The notes under the pieces: generated by a model
Databases searched by the model: none
Seen by the model: the letters and a program-made list of their open reading frames with translations, nothing else
Told to the model about the DNA's origin: nothing
Assembly (NCBI RefSeq): GCF_046630445.1
Contig: NC_092333.1
Coordinates: forward strand, 331,935,501 to 331,999,500
Direction: 5' to 3'
DNA length: 64,000 nucleotides
Origin: Rutidosis leptorrhynchoides
Taxonomy: Eukaryota > Streptophyta > Magnoliopsida > Asterales > Asteraceae
Shown: piece by piece, positions 37,421-50,563 of the stretch
How the letters are laid out: the number at the start of each line of letters is the position of its first letter
How positions within the stretch are numbered: position 1 is the stretch's first letter
Position numbers and translations under genes: made by a program

Positions 37421-37756
37421 TGTGACGCCCCGTACAAAACCATCGTGTACGGATCATCGACAACAGGATCATTACAAGGTCAAACACTATATGCTGTTTG
37501 AAAACCAGTTTGCATTCGTAAAAAGATAGCGTTTTACAAAAGATGACTAGAAAACATTAACATGAGTACATGGTACAAAGGTCATTACAAAGCTATTGTT
37601 TTAAAATAACGTAAGTCACGAATGCAAAATAAAAGTTTCATGCTTGAGACATCTCTAAGTAATGCAGCGAAAATCTAATACAGCAGGTCCATAACAGCAA
37701 GTCTATAACAGCAAGTCTAACAGCAAGTCTAATAGCGGAAGCAACAACGTCTAAGC

Positions 37757-37805
37757 ACCCGAGAAATACATGCTTAAAAAGTCAACACGAATGTTGGTGA
37801 GCTAT
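37757..37805 (-). promoter_or_regulatory. Shared LTR block 2 (element Y, 3' LTR)
   Basis: Sense reading ATAGCTCACCAACATTCG, TGTTGACTTTTTAAGC, ATGTATTTCTCGGGT. It matches the A, B and X block in most positions; CTCGGGT replaces CTCAGGT here, while the 5' LTR copy keeps CTCAGGT. Confidence 0.6.
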
Positions 37806-38155
37806 AGTTTGTTTGTAATCAGTAATGTAATGTAGGCCACGAGATTTCAGTGCTTCAAACAAGCGTTTCAAATCAGTAATTCAAATCAGTATGATAAAGT
37901 ATATGTATAACCGTGGGCACCCGGTAACTAGACTTAAAGTTTATAACCCCTGAAAGTACACTTGGCGAGTGCGTATGTTCACGAAGTATTAAACACCCGT
38001 TAAATGCTAGCGCGACTAGCCCGAGTGGGGATATCAAACCCTATGGATTCATATCTAAGATTCGCATTCACCGGTTCAAAAACCAATGACTAAACGTTAC
38101 CGTGATAAGGGGAATGTTTATGCCGTTGTATAACCCACACACATATAAAGTTTAA

Positions 38156-38206
38156 GTACTCGTGCCTAGTATGTAAAACATAAAAAGCGCATGTATTCTC
38201 AGTCCC
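38156..38206 (-). promoter_or_regulatory. Shared LTR block 1 (element Y, 3' LTR)
   Basis: Sense reading GGGACTGAGAATACATGC, GCTTTTTATGTTTTACAT, ACTAGGCACGAGTAC. Confidence 0.6.
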
Positions 38207-39109
38207 AAAATATTTAAAGTAAAAAGGGATGCTATAACTCACAGTGATAAAAGCGGTAAAGTCGGTAATGAAAGTACGCAAGTAGTAAGTCGGTCCGAAA
38301 GGTCGTCAACCTAAATCAAATGTTACTAGGTCAGTAGGTTGTCTTTATAAATTCTAATAGTGCATAAAATAAGTTTAAGTGTCATCATAATCATCATTCA
38401 TCATCATAAAAGCTAAGTAAGTTTGACGAGAATAGAGATCGAAACAATAGGCTGACTTCGGTCAGCTTCTACGACCTCTACGTAAATCAAAAAGACGCAT
38501 GGTCAGTGGTTATGGCTCCGTATATGAGTCCCCTAGCAGCTGACCAATTTTCAGAACCTAACTCATCTTCGTTTGACTGTGGCGACGGTTTAAGTGCGAG
38601 TAGGTTAGAAATTTCAGTACAACGTTAATAGGGTGTAGTGACTCTCGGAGGGCCATAAATCCTAAACCGTAACTCGGATTAAGACGAGGCCTAAACAAAA
38701 AATCATCCAATCGAACCAAAATAACTGAAAATCAACTTTCCAGTAGCCCAGGTGGTCTGATCAGATACGAAAATCAGTGGGTTATGTGCTCCGGTGGGGT
38801 TCTTAGTACTTGATGCTCATCACGGTTCTCATCCTTGATGCTTGTAGCTTCAAGTGTACAACTCGTTGATGGTTTATCATCACTTTTGACCAAGATTCAT
38901 CATCAATACACAATATGTTAAGACCAAGTAAGAACACAACTCATTCATGAGTCTTAGATGGATGATGAACCAAGGTTACATCATATCCTTAGTCTTAACA
39001 CAATTTCAATTCACAATAACAACTAAAGTTACAAACTTTACATTAATTCAACAAGTAATAGCACAATCTAAGTCAAATGAGGTGATGGAACCCTAAGCTA
39101 GAGAGCTTG

Positions 39110-39480
39110 GATCCATTTCACCCAAGTTACAAGGTTGCAAAGCTAGAAAGCTTGAACCTTTAAGTGTTCTTGAAGATCTTGAAGCATAAAGCTTGGATCT
39201 TTAAGATATATGAAGATAACAAACACAAGTTTGAATCTTTTTCACAAAACAACATGATCAAAGCAAAAAGACCTTAGATCTAACAAAAAGATATGAAGAT
39301 TCAAGCTAGAAAGCTTGCATCTTGATTGTTCTTGAAGATCTTGAAGCATAAAGCTTGGATCTTGAAGATGCATGAAGATTACAAACAGAAGTTTGAATCT
39401 TTACCATAAAATAGAAAGATTAAAGTATAAAAGAAGTAGATCTACAAAAGATATGAATATTCAAGCTAAAAAGCTTGAAT
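39110..39480. repeat. Cluster of short AAGCTT-type hairpins
   Basis: At least six small palindromes of the form CAAGCTAGAAAGCTTG, AAGCATAAAGCTT or CAAGCTAAAAAGCTTG are spaced along the Y LTR, and the copy at 47270-47655 keeps them. Each could form a 5-7-bp stem in RNA or DNA. Confidence 0.65.
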
Positions 39481-40370
39481 CTTCCATGTTCTTGAAAGAT
39501 TCATGCTTGAATCAACAAGATATAAGTAAGATCAAAGCTAAAAGGAACTTTGATCTCCATAAAATGATGATGATGATCATGAATTTGAAAAGAAAAAGAA
39601 GAAGGAAAAGAAGACTTACAAGTAATGCTAGAAAGGAAAGAAAGAAAGAAAGAACAAGTGTGTGAAAAACCAAAATGATCAAGTGTGGAAATGAGGGACT
39701 AAAGGCTAGTATTTATAGGCATAATTTCACTTAGATTGATGACATGGCAAGGCCATTTGGCCGAAATTTTGAGGAGGGGAGGGGGAGACAAAACTTTACT
39801 TTTTGGCTAATGGTGTCTAAAGTGTGTCCTTTTGCTAGAATCCCATGTGACAATTAGATAAACCTTATCCATTATGCTAGTATGACTCACTAATTAATTA
39901 ATTTATTATTTATTTATTATTATGGGCCACTAGTAATTATGCTTGGGCTAATTAATTGGGTCACTAGCTAGAGTAGGGTGGGCTTGAGCCCAACAAGGTA
40001 GAAAGTCCAACAAGACTAACTATTGGGCTTTAGCAATTAAATAAATAAAATTAAGCATCCAAAGGCCCAAGTAATTATTATTATAAAATAATAATTAATA
40101 TTTCGCAGTCCAAAAGTTCCGGTTCCGAAAAAAGTCAAACGTGCGTGCAGTCCGCGGTTTATTCGTAACGGCAAGTAACACTAACGGTTATAAAGCATCC
40201 GGTGGACAAGTTAAGCATTCTATATATACCAAGGCACGTTTTAAAGTATATATGAATATAAAACATGTATGCCAAGGTTCCGAAGTAATAAAGTAACACA
40301 GTACGCACAAATACGCAGTTTCGCAAAAATACAAAGCATAAAAGCTAGTCGAAAAAGTCGGGTCGTTACA

Positions 40371-40388
40371 TTACCCACCTGTTAATGG
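40371..40388 (-). other. Polypurine-tract region of element Y
   Basis: The minus strand reads CCATTAACAGGTGGGTAA right before the 3' LTR, preceded by GGGACGAAATTT, as in elements A and B. Confidence 0.55.
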
Positions 40389-41779
40389 AAATTTCGTCCC
40401 GAAATTTAAGGAGTGACTACAAATGGTACCGTATTTAAATAAGAAGTAGCGTATCAAGGTTCCGTGAGACTCGTGGGCTCAGAAGTGAGTTATTTACCTC
40501 GAAAGGTACTTGGGCGTATAAAAGTAAGAATAGGTATATGCCATTAAGTAAGTCTCTTGTCCTAAGAGATTAACAAGTTGATTTCGTTTCTTGCTAATAT
40601 GTCATCCGAATATATATACCCACAAAAGGAAATTTGATGTTTTTAGCCTTACAGGCATTTTCAGTAAGCTGGATGCATGAAATGCATCATGAATGTTACC
40701 AAACTCATTTAAAACATCGAGCGTTTATGTTGCAATATAAAGCTGACAGGTGAAATGGAAAACATGGTGATCACAACTATGCGATTTGATGTATAGATAG
40801 TGTTGGCCGCGGATTTCACTAACCCCTAAATTTCGGAGGGAGACCATAGGCATAAAGAACCCGATATTTAAGAACGTTTCATTTGACTAAATGAATTGAA
40901 ATTTTTAGATGAAAGTGACTAATCGGACTTATTTGAAATGCAAGCCATAATTAGCTATAGTGTCTTCAGGACGGTCTGAACGAACAATGAAGTATATCAC
41001 CTTAGTTTACCATACTACAGGTGAACAGTTCCATAATGTAACTTTTTCCTTTTAGTTACATGTTGGGGTTAGGGTTAACATTAACTAGAACAACATATAG
41101 TTGCAACCGGTGAAGGAAGGAATGTGTGGAGTAACCATATCCGTGTTACAGACGTTTTAAGCAGTCCCTTCCAAGAGGATAACAAGATTCATAGATTCTT
41201 AAGGTATCTTATGTTACATTTCCGAAAGAAAATCTCACGAAAGGTGTGGTCCTTGAACGAGAATGAATTCTCCGAACAGTTCGTTCTGAATTTATCCTTA
41301 TACTTAAGGGGATGCGCGGATGAGAAGATACGTGAACTCCTGGTCATAAAGAATGATTTACTCTAAGTTAAGAGAATCTCCAACAATGATTTCTTGTACC
41401 TCAACATAATGAATCCTAGAGATGACGTTTACGAGGGTGTTGCGCTTAGCCGTGAAATATTGAGAGTAGAAACCTAACTAGTTCCTTTCCTACAATCGGG
41501 TAAACACTGAGTGTACATCAGAAGACTGATTTATCGGCTCGCGTTTTTGCCAAGTCTAACTTTAAGAGGAACATTTCATGAGCGCAAAGACTTCTTAACA
41601 AATTTTTTTTTTAAAAAAAAAAAAAAAAATCTGCCACCCAAAGTGGCTTAAGTGTTTTTAACAAGGATTTTAATAGTAAGCTTCATCCCTAACGGAGGGC
41701 GAGAAGAAGTGTGATCCATACATGGTGTAGCTTAATACGAAACCTTTAAAATCAACCAAGGAAGTTTTGAAAAACCTTT

Positions 41780-43290
41780 AAACGTTTGATGTGACAACAT
41801 AAACGGAACGAAGTTCTTAGTAAATTTAGAAATATGTACAACGTGTACCATTTTGCATAAAACTATTTGACTTAAGTTAAACAACTCATTAAAGGAGCAA
41901 TTGTTAAATAATTTGAAGGTATAACTTAGTAGGTATTAATCAAAATAAGTAAGGGTAAATTTGTTAACTTAATTATATATATACATATATGATTTTATAA
42001 ATCACGTAAGTGACCGAAAAATTTTATTACTTTCATTTGTCCATAATCTCGTGCGGACCGCACAAATAAGCAACGTGTAAAATCAAAATATTTTGATAAA
42101 TATAGTTTTTCGTATTTCAGAGGTTATGAGTTGAAAAAGGTCGAGTGAAAAATCTTTGAATCATCGGTTGACATGTTACTAGGTAATGAAAACTAACGAC
42201 TTAAATGTAGTTTTGAAAATTATCAGGACCTAAGTCTTTGGCCCAAAAATGTTCACGTGCGAAGCCGTTGCTAAAAAGTGAGGTATGAAGGATAGAGCAT
42301 GAGGATGAGAAGTTAATTGTTTCTTGACTTTGCAAAAATGCCAAACAGGTTATGGCCAATATTAAAGTTGGAGTACTGATGACGTTAATATCGCTAGATG
42401 AGAATCCCTTAGAATAAGTCAGGACTTTGAGTTGTGTAAGATAGAGCATCGCTCGGACAGGTGTGAAGGATAAGATCCCTAGGGTAACGCAGTAATTTTG
42501 AATGGTTTAAGTGTTGATGGATGCCCGAAGGCTCTGCATGACGTGGTAGTAAGTGCCTTCATCACATACACACCTATGAATCTCTCAGTTTCGATGATTG
42601 TAAAGTCTTCATGAAGACTTGGATACAAATAAGCAACGAAAAATTTTATATTGACAAGCAACGAAAATTTTATAAAAATCGTTTAAGGTGACAATGTAAG
42701 AAAAGAAACGAAGTTCTTAGCAAACTAGGGTTATGTGCAACACGTACCATTTAAGGTAAAATATCTTTTGAATAAAAGCTTTGATTTGTAAAAGTGAAAG
42801 TAAAATTTTATGTGTACTAGTCAAAATAAGTAATTATTTAACATATACGGTTTCTAAAATTTGTAAGAATGGCAATAAAATAAATTTTTATAAAACTTTG
42901 AGAGGATCGCACAGTAAAATAGTGTGTATAAAATTTTGGCAAACAAATTTTCATATTTCGGAGGTTACAAGTTGGGAAAAAGATCGAGTAAAAGATTTTT
43001 GAAAATTTCGGGTGACATTTGAGGTAATAAAAACTATTGAATTTAAATGTGGTTGATGACTTTTAGTAGGACATAAGTCCTTTGACCAAAAATGCTTAAG
43101 TGTGAAGTTGTTGCTTATAAGTGAGATACGAGTGGGAGAGTATGAGGATAGGAATTAACTACCCATTGATTTTAGAAATTTCGAACAGGTACGACTAATA
43201 TTGACGTAAGAAGGATGATGGTACGATTATCATCAAATAAGAAATCTCTCGGAGTAAGTTAGGATTTAGAGTCGCGTAAGAATGAGTATC
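41780..43290. repeat. Diverged direct duplication in core of Y
   Basis: 41780-42450 and 42685-43290 run in parallel with an offset of about 840-900 bp. Anchors: GAACGAAGTTCTTAG and GAAACGAAGTTCTTAG; TTTCAGAGGTTATGAG and TTTCGGAGGTTACAAG; GACCTAAGTC and GACATAAGTCC. Many substitutions, so the duplication is old. Confidence 0.65.
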
Positions 43291-43339
43291 AAATAAGATT
43301 CCTGGCCAGTCCTTAAGATAGAATTTGAATTGCCGAAGT

Positions 43340-43560
43340 GACGGGATACATTTTCCTTTATGTATCGTTGTGCAGGTTTGTCCATTGTATCGGTTCCTTT
43401 CATGGCTAGAAAGTGAGCAGATTTGGTGAGGCGGTCAATGATAACCCAGATGGTGTCATAACTGCCTATTGTTTTTGGTAGTCTTCAGGATGAAATCCAT
43501 CGTCATCCCTTCCCATTTCCATTGTGGGATCTCGGTTTGTTGAAGTAACCCAGATGGCTT
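43340..43560 (-). pseudogene. Ty3/gypsy integrase relic in element Y
   Basis: Minus-strand translation gives [14 protein letters not shown], then after a one-base frame break [20 protein letters not shown], followed by SAHFLAMKGTD and PAQRYIKENVSRHFGNSN. This is the start of the gypsy integrase core (first catalytic D in TMDFI). Broken by a frameshift near CTGAAGACTACC and cut off before the second and third catalytic residues. Confidence 0.8.
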
Positions 43561-45580
43561 CTGGCTCACCATTCTCGCGAGGTATACGAATAATATTCTT
43601 ACTATAAATAACTTACGCTTTCATCCTTGAAAGCCAATCTGTTCCAACTATTTCATCAAAGCTTCCTAACTTGATGAGATTAGGTTAATCCTAAAGTCCA
43701 TTCCAACTAAATCTTATTATACTATCGCGAAAAATTCCATCAACCTTCTCAAATAACATCTGCTTGTGCGTAGGTAACTAATCCTTTCCAACTACTACTA
43801 TAAAACTTCCAAGTTTCATCGGCATGAGGTCATCTCCAAATGACCCAGCTGTTAATTATAAGATACTACCTTAAATCATTCCTCTATCTCTACCAGATTA
43901 CCATTACTTTGTCCTATAGAATACTTAACTCTTATGGTTGTTAATGGCTTACTAGTCATAACGCTAAAGTTCTTAGATGTAAGGTTTCTATCACTCTAGT
44001 ATTAACATCTCAGAGACAATAAACGTTGTGAAGAAATGCACCCTAACTAAAATCAGGATCCATGCGAGTCTCCATAACTGAGATAACGATTGCTCTACCG
44101 CAAGTAAGTCCAAAGTTTTTTCTATTTGAGAACTTTTTACTTAAGTGCCCAGGGTGTGTATATCTATAACAAATTTCTGGGTTATCAATTCTGCAATCCA
44201 GGCCCTTCTCTTACAGTACCTAGGCTAAGTGGTTATTCCTACCTTTATCAGACCATAATGCGTATACTCAAGTGGTTCCTACCAAAATTTCCTTTGAATC
44301 GCTTCATATTCCTTATATAGTAACATTGGGATTTCTGCATGATTTACGTCAATATAATCATGCTGGCCTGGCGTCATTATATTGTACTAAATCATACGTT
44401 CATTCTAATATCACTCCATATGGTCAATGTAACGTGTTCACTTCAAGTTCTACTCAATTCCACCTAACGGTGCCTTATCTATGCTATCTCAAAACAAAAT
44501 CTACATAATTAATCTAACAGTTTCTCAGTGTGGGTGCGTAGGTTCCGTAGGTCATGCATCTAAATGTCTCGAAATTTCTTCAAAATGTTCGGGTTCCGAT
44601 AATGTCGTTAGGTTCCTTTCTAGAAATTCAATATGGGTCTCGTGTCGAGTTGTACGTGTAGCAAGTAGTAATACGATATGTTTCGAGGCGACTCCCAAGT
44701 CCTTGGGTATGGCTGAGCATCAGTAGAAGACACTATGACCTTGTGAAAGGAGATGCCTTCCCGACTTCTCCAATTCCTAAGAGTGTTGGGGACCTATGTC
44801 CAGAAGTGTCGTTAGATCGTCGAGCCGTAGGGAAGAATGAAGGAGATAAGTGACGATCATGAAAGCGTACGGGATACAGGTCATCTTGCGGGAAGTGAAT
44901 AACCTTCTAATGTACATATGTTGTATGTGGCTAATTTGAGTGAGCTCGGGGTACGGTTATTCTGACAAGTCCTCACATATCTCCTCCTCCGAGGATCAAC
45001 TTTAGTGGGCGTGTAATCCGAGGGGTACTCCTGCTAGATTGCGTGAAGTAATGTTTCGATCTCCGAAACGGTGGAACGGTATTAACAGGCGGATTACAAT
45101 ACTAATCCTTAGGGCTAGACGAGTGGGGAAAAGGGTTCAGAAAAACATCTGAACTAGGAAAGGTAAGTTTTCCAAGTCGGTATAGCGAATGGCAGACATG
45201 AAGCAAGCATGTAATCAGGCACTACAACAACCTAGGTTGTCTAAAATAGTACACAGCATGGCAATAATATCAACAACGCTAAACAGAAGTAACATGTGAA
45301 AGCAGATAGTAATCATGCAATAGCGGAAATAAGCCTACAGCAAGTTCGCATGGCAGTAAAGATAAGATAAGCAATAGCATGCAGTAAGATCATACAGCAA
45401 TAAAAGTAAGCAGTAGCATGCAGTAGTAATAAGCAGTAACATGCAGTATTATAACACAGTAGCATGCAGAAGGTCCCGCATAAACAAGTAAACAAGCAAG
45501 TTGTAGATTAGTCCTATTAGTGAATCCTACTTGGTCCGGTCTAGACTCACTAATGCAACCTAATTCCCTACAACCAATAC

Positions 45581-45591
45581 TCTGATACCAA
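45581..45591 (-). other. Primer-binding site of element Y
   Basis: The minus strand reads TTGGTATCAGA immediately after the 5' LTR end, complementary to initiator tRNA-Met. Confidence 0.85.
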
Positions 45592-45928
45592 CTGTGACGC
45601 CCCGTACAAAACCATCGTGTACGGATCATCGACAACAGGATCATTACAAGGTCAAACACTATATGTTGTTTGAAAACCAGTTTGCATTCGTAAAAAGATA
45701 GCGTTTTACAAAAGATGACTAGAAAACATTAACATGACTACATGGTACAAAGGTCATTACAAAGCTATTATTTTAAAATAACGTAAGTCACGAATGCAAA
45801 ATAAAAGTTCCATGCTTGAGACATCTCTAAGTAATGCTGCGGAAATCTAATACAGCAGGTCCATAACAGCAAGTCTATAACGGCAAGTCTAACAGCAAGT
45901 CTAACAGCGGAAGCAACAACGTCTAAGC

Positions 45929-45977
45929 ACCTGAGAAATACATGCTTAAAAAGTCAACACGGATGTTGGTGAGCTAT
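45929..45977 (-). promoter_or_regulatory. Shared LTR block 2 (element Y, 5' LTR)
   Basis: Sense reading CTCACCAACATCCG, TGTTGAC, GCATGTATTTCTCAGGT. Confidence 0.6.
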
Positions 45978-46328
45978 AGTTTGTTTGTAATCAGTAATGT
46001 AATGTAGGCCACGAGATTTCAGTGCTTCAAACAAGCGTTTCAAATCAGTAATTCAAATCAGTATGATAAAGTATATGTATAACCGTGGGCACCCGGTAAC
46101 TAGACTTAACGTTTATAACCCCCTGAAAGTACACTTGGCGAGTGCGTATGTTCACGAAGTATTAAACACCCGTTAAATGCTAGCGCGACTAGCCCGAGTG
46201 GGGATGTCAAACCCTATGGATCCATATCTAAGATTCGCGTTCACCGGTTCAAAAACCAATGACCAAACGTTACCGTGCTAAGGGGAATGTTTATGCAGTT
46301 GTATAACCCACACACATATAAATTTTAA

Positions 46329-46379
46329 GTACTCATGCCTAGTATGTAAAACATAAAAAGCGCATGTATTCTCAGTCCC
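46329..46379 (-). promoter_or_regulatory. Shared LTR block 1 (element Y, 5' LTR)
   Basis: Same block as 38156-38206: GGGACTGAGAATACATGC then GCTTTTTATG. Confidence 0.6.
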
Positions 46380-49029
46380 AAAATATTTAAAGTAAAAAGG
46401 GATGCTATAACTCACAGTGATAAAAGCGGTAAAGTCGGTAATGAAAGTACGCAAGTAGTAAGTCGGTCCGAAAGGTCGTCAACCTAAATCAAATGTTACT
46501 AGGTCAGTAGGTTGTCTTTATAAATTCTAATAGTGCATAAAATAAGTTTAAGTGTCATCATAATCATCATTCATCATCATAAAAGCTAAGTAAGTTTGAC
46601 GAGAATAGAGATCGAAACAATAGGCTGACTTCGGTCAGCTTCTACGACCTCTACGTAAATCGAAAAGACACATGGTCAGTGCCTATGGCTCCGTATATGA
46701 GTCCCCTAACAGCTGACCAATTTTCAGAACCTAACTCATCTTCGTTTGACTGTGGCAATGGTTTAAGTGCGAGTAGGTCAGAAATTTCAGCACAACGTTA
46801 ATAGGGTGTAGTGACTCTCGGAGGGCCATAAATCCTAAACCGTAACTCGGATTAAGACGAGGCCTAAACGGAAAATCATCTAATCGAACCGAACTAACTG
46901 AAAATCAACTTTCCAGTAGCCCAGGTAGTCTGATCAGATACGAAAATCAGTGGGTTATGTGCTCCGGTGGGGTTCTTAGTACTTGATGCTCATCACGGTT
47001 CTCATCCTTGATGCTTGTAGATTCAAGTGTACAACTCGTTGATGGTTTAGCATCACTTTTGACCAAGATTCATCATCAATACACAATATGTTAAGACCAA
47101 GTAAGAACACAACTCATTCATGAGTCTTAGATGGATGATGAACCAAGGTTACATCATATCCTTAGTCTTAACACAATTTCAATTCACAATAACAACTAAA
47201 GTTACAAACTTTATATTAATTCAACAAGTAATAGCACAATCTAAGTCAAATGAGGTGATGGAACCCTAAGCTAGAGAGCTTGGATCCATTTCACCCAAGT
47301 TACAAGGTTGCAAAGCTAGAAAGCTTGAACCTTTAAGTGTTCTTGAAGATCTTGAAGCATAAAGCTTGGATCTTTAAGATATATGAAGATAACAAACACA
47401 AGTTTGAATCTTTTTCACAAAACAACATGATCAAAGCAAAAAGAACTTAGATCTAACAAAAAGATATGAAGATTCAAGCTAGAAAGCTTGCATCTTGATT
47501 GTTCTTGAAGATCTCGAAGCATAAAGCTTGGATCTTGAAGATGCATGAAGATTACAAACAAAAGTTTGAATCTTTATCATAAAATAGAAAGATTAAAGTA
47601 TAAAAGAAGTAGATCTACAAAAGATATGAAGATTCAAGCTAAAAAGCTTGAATCTTCCATGTTCTTGAAAGATTCATGCTTGAATCAACAAGATATAAGT
47701 AAGATCAAACCTAAAAGGAACTTTGATCTCCATAAAATGATGATGATGATCATGAATTTGAATAGAAAAAGAAGAAGGAAAAGAAGACTTACAAGTAATG
47801 CTAGAAAGGAAAGAAAGAAAGAAAGAACAAGTGTGTGAAAAACCAAAATGATCAAGTGTGGAAATGAGGGACTAAAGGCTAGTATTTATAAGCATAATTT
47901 CACTTGGATTGATGACATGGCAAGGCCATTTGGCCGAAATTTTGAGGAGGGGAGGGGGAGACAAAACTTTACTTTTTGGCTAATGGTGTCTAAAGTGTGT
48001 CCTTTTGCTAGAATCCCATGTGACAATTAGATAAATTTTATCCATTATGCTAGTATGACTCACTAATTAATTAATTTATTATTTATTTATTATTATGGGC
48101 CACTAGTAATTATGCTTGGGCTAATTAATTGGGTCACTAGCTAGAGTAGGGTGGGCTTGAGCCCAACAAGGTAGAAAGTCCAACAAGACTAACTATTGGG
48201 CTTTAGCAATTAAATAAATAAAATTAAGCATCCAAAGGCCCAAGTAATTATTATTATAAAATAATAATTAATATTTCGCAGTCCAAAAGTTTCGGTTCCG
48301 ACAAAAGTCAAACGTTCGCGTAGTCCGCGGTTTATTCGTAACGGCAAGTAACACTAACGGTTATAAAGCATCCAGTGGACAAGTTAAGCATTCTACATAC
48401 ACCAAGGCACATTTTAAAGTATATATGAATATAAAACATGTATGCCAAGGTTCTGAAGTAATAAAGTAACACAGTACGCACAAATACGCAGTTTCGCAAA
48501 AATACTAAGCATAAAAGCTAGTCGAAAAAGTCGGGTCGTTACAGATATGGATATAAAATGATGATAACCTGCGAAAATTTTTGTTTTTCTTCTTGTTGGA
48601 ACTCGGTTGTAAAGCAAGTCCTGGAAACCCTTTGGTTCTTGGTTTGGTCGACGCAAATAGGAGAATAAATAATAGGAACCTCATGTAATTAATTACAATG
48701 CAGTGGGAATGTTTTGTGGGTCACGACAGTGACTAAAAGGAGGAGTTATATGTCGACATTAGAATATATTACAATTTAAAATGTGCCAACTTGTGAAGGG
48801 TGCATGTTAGTAGGTAACTTTTAGTGGGACAATTACAAGTGGGAATAGACACAAAGTGATCAACCCATATTGTAGAGTGACGAGTAGGGATGTTTTCTTT
48901 TACGGGTTCTATAGACTCAAATGGTGATAATGAGAATGATAATGGTTGATGATGTTTCAAAGTCTATTAGTTTTTAGAAGAAGAAGACTGTTATATGATA
49001 ATAAAAGAATTTAGGATAGAAATTAAAGC

Positions 49030-49115
49030 AGAAAAGCAAGGCAGTGCAGTGGTTAGGAGTGTTTGTGTTTAGCATGAGGTCAAGGGTTCAATCCCTGTTG
49101 TGGCATTTTTTTTTT
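49030..49115 (+). repeat. tRNA-like Pol III box module 1 in element B LTR
   Basis: GCAGTGGTTAGGAGTG (A-box-like) then GGGTTCAATCCC (49084-49095, B box) and a T-run. Sense to the element, as in A. Confidence 0.5.
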
Positions 49116-49284
49116 TTAAAAAGGAACCAGAAAAGAAATGTTGGGCCGAATCCTTTCCTTTCTGTTGGGCCGTAAATTTGTTTAGATATTGGACCGTATA
49201 CTTGATTGATTATTGGGCCGAAATTTAATTGCTAAATGTGCCGAAATCTAGTTAAAAGAATTAAGGTATCAAACAAATCAGAAA

Positions 49285-49372
49285 AGAAATAATGGAGCAG
49301 TGGTTAGAAATGTGCTTTCTAAGTGAGAGGTCTCAAGTTCGAGTCCGGGTAGTAGCATTCTTTTTAGAAACT
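49285..49372 (+). repeat. tRNA-like Pol III box module 2 in element B LTR
   Basis: GAGCAGTGGTTAGAAATG then AGTTCGAGTCC (49336-49346), a canonical B box, then TTCTTTTT. A second, diverged module about 250 bp after the first; A has only one. Confidence 0.5.
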
Positions 49373-50093
49373 GCAACCAACTTGATTCTTAAGGTAGTAT
49401 TATTAATATTATAATTATCATTATTATTATTGTTATTATCATTAATATAATTATTGAGATATTATTATTATTATTATTGTTATTATTAATATTAATGTTA
49501 TTATTATTGTCATTAAGTAAGATAAGTATTAATATTAACAACTATTTTTATTATAAGTATTAGTATTATTATAAGTAGTATTATTATCATTATAGTTATT
49601 AATATAAATATTAGTATTATTTTTATTAGTAAAATCATTATTTTTATAGTTATTATTATTAGTATCCATTATTATTAAAAGTATTATTTTATAAAAATTA
49701 TCATTTTTATTATTATAACTATTATTATTATTGGGTGAAACAACTTTTTAATTATTATTATCAATATTATTTTATCAAATAACTATTAGTTATATAAAAC
49801 CATATTTACTAAATATAACATAACTATATTAATATTTTTATTATAAATATTAATAAATGTAATTAATTAGGTTATTAATGAAACACATAATTTAAAATAA
49901 CAATTATATCACTAATAATATATAAATTCATTCGATTACAATTATATGTGTTAATATATATACTTGATATAGGTTCGTGAATCCAAGGCCAACCCTGCAT
50001 GGTTCAATGTCGTCATATGTATTTTTACTACAAAATACAGTATCGTGAGTTTCATTTGCTCCCTTTTTAAATGCTTTTGCAATATATATTTTT

Positions 50094-50149
50094 GGGACTG
50101 AGAATACATGCACTGCTTTTATAAATGTTTTACGAAATAGACACAAGTA
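50094..50149 (+). promoter_or_regulatory. Shared LTR block 1 (element B)
   Basis: GGGACTGAGAATACATGC, CTGCTTTTATAAATG, AATAGACACAAGTA. Confidence 0.6.
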
Positions 50150-50511
50150 ATCGAAACTACATTTTATGGTTGGATTATCGAATCGAATATGCCCCTTTTT
50201 AGCTTGGTAGCCTAAGAATTAGGGAAATGGCCCCTAATTGACGCGAATCCTAAAGATAGATCTATGGACCTTGATATGTCCCATTCGGGTTACGAATGCT
50301 TTAGTACTTCGATTATCATGTCCGATGAGAGTCCCGGAGTGATGGGGATATTCTATATGCATCCTGTTAGGTCGGTTATCAAGCGTTCAATCCATATGAA
50401 TGATTTTTATCTCTATGCAGTTTGCGAAATGCCTGATATGAGATGTTACTTATGAAAAATGAAATCTTATGGTCTATTAAAATGATGGAAATGAATGTTT
50501 ATGATAAACTA

Positions 50512-50563
50512 ATGAACTCACCAACCTTTTGGTTGACACTTGAAAGCATGTTTATTCTCAGGT
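50512..50563 (+). promoter_or_regulatory. Shared LTR block 2 (element B)
   Basis: ATGAACTCACCAACC, GGTTGACACTTG, GCATGTTTATTCTCAGGT. Confidence 0.6.

Larger units (their letters stand above)
37421..40370 (-). repeat. 3' LTR of element Y
   Basis: 2950 bp, collinear with 45593-48543 with scattered differences. Contains shared blocks 2 (37757-37805) and 1 (38156-38206) and a cluster of AAGCTT hairpins (39110-39480). The plus-strand 97-codon frame at 39372-39665 is antisense to the element and is judged chance. Confidence 0.92.
40371..45592 (-). other. Core of element Y, nearly noncoding
   Basis: 5.2 kb with no frame over 82 codons on the element strand. Contains the integrase scrap at 43340-43560 and a diverged internal duplication (41780-42450 against 42685-43290). 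The rest is not recognised. Confidence 0.65.
37421..48543 (-). mobile_element. Element Y: non-autonomous Ty3/gypsy-like element
   Basis: 11.1 kb. LTRs at 37421-40370 and 45593-48543; perfect target duplication GATAT at 37416-37420 and 48544-48548. On the minus strand the LTR begins TGTAACGACCCG and ends GGGGCGTCACA, followed by a primer site for initiator tRNA-Met. The core (40371-45592) has only a broken integrase scrap (43340-43560), which places the element's ancestry in Ty3/gypsy. It sits inside the 5' LTR of element B, opposite in orientation. Confidence 0.9.
45593..48543 (-). repeat. 5' LTR of element Y
   Basis: 2951 bp, TGTAACG at 48543 to CGTCACA at 45593 in element sense. Differs from the 3' LTR at scattered single bases, so older than the copia insertion. 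Block 2 at 45929-45977, block 1 at 46329-46379. Confidence 0.92.

Noticed and set aside
39372..39665. 97-codon basic frame, also at 47545-47838
   Set aside because: Present in both Y LTRs only because they are duplicates; antisense to the element, simple composition, no domain.
49030..49115. tRNA gene
   Set aside because: A and B boxes are present but no acceptor stem or anticodon arm could be paired.
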